Shown: positions 63,700 through 64,000 of the stretch, piece by piece
Position numbering within the stretch: position 1 is the first letter of the stretch
Layout of the letters: each line of letters opens with the position of its first letter
Origin: Branchiostoma floridae
Lineage: Eukaryota > Chordata > Leptocardii > Amphioxiformes > Branchiostomatidae
Reading direction: 5' to 3'
Assembly: GCF_000003815.2 (NCBI RefSeq)
Contig: NC_049985.1
Location: forward strand, 25,047,383-25,111,382
Length of the DNA stretch: 64,000 nt
The notes under the pieces: model-generated
Seen by the model: the letters and a program-made list of their open reading frames with translations, nothing else
The model's database searches: none
What the model was told of the DNA's origin: nothing
Program-made: the position numbers and the translations under genes

Positions 63700-63864
63700 T
63701 TATATGAATGATATCTGCATGTGCATCAATTTTCTTTTACATGTAATCAAATAAACATAACCATGTTGCAAGAAATAGTTGAAAAACAAATAAAAACTTG
63801 TTTACACACACACACAATTGTATTTTCCCTAGATCTGATGATATGGAAGTTCCACAACTGTAAC

Positions 63865-63935
63865 TATACAATGAATGAATGAACTTTATTGCACAACATT
63901 TGTACATGGTACAATTGTAAGGCAACAGTAACAAG
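63865..63935 (-). repeat. LINE/SINE tail-like segment
   Basis: ACTTTATTGCACAACATTTG and TGTACATGGTACAATTGT resemble the reverse complement of the tail segment embedded in MITE family A. Confidence 0.5.
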
Positions 63936-64000
63936 TCAATTAATACAATGATACTCGTCTAAGTTCTGAAACTGCATACAAATATAGTATAGAAATGTGA

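Overview
The window looks like a piece of a lancelet (Branchiostoma-type) nuclear genome. It holds a few intron-rich animal genes in about 64 kb of AT-rich DNA that is densely packed with small inverted-repeat transposons (MITEs), LINE tails, tRNA-derived SINE fragments and CA/TG microsatellites. Four runs of N mark assembly gaps. The species assignment is inference from the metazoan genes and the repeat style; no search was run.

Layout. 1-3185: two non-LTR retrotransposon pieces lying head to head, the right one keeping an open 753-codon reverse-transcriptase frame. 3186-7670: intergenic repeats. 7671-50623 (minus strand): the complete coding region of integrin-linked kinase (ILK), 13 coding exons giving 451 aa. 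Every junction was placed by hand on GT/AG sites with phase continuity. Intron 1 is about 17.6 kb, and most introns are filled with MITEs, LINE fragments and microsatellites. 50624-53231: a GC-richer divergent promoter region. 53232-55949 (plus strand): GPI inositol-deacylase PGAP1, 905 aa in one uninterrupted coding exon, with a likely intron in its 5' UTR. 55950-58408: 3' flank and repeats. 58409-62346 (minus strand): an unrecognised membrane-protein gene that contains a tandem array of 96-nt phase 0-0 exons, each encoding a 32-residue acidic repeat. A 502-N gap sits inside this gene next to the array. 62371-64000: its CCAAT-rich promoter region and more repeats.

Functionally, ILK is a pseudokinase scaffold of integrin adhesions and PGAP1 remodels GPI anchors in the ER. 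No functional link between them is evident beyond a shared divergent promoter region. The most unusual signals are: the exon-repeat array; a tandem duplication carrying the start of ILK exon 2 with its splice acceptor into intron 1; the intronless PGAP1 frame; and a large set of MITEs whose target-site duplications (TA, TTA, 5, 8 and 9 bp) can be read directly, including two cases of one element nested in another.
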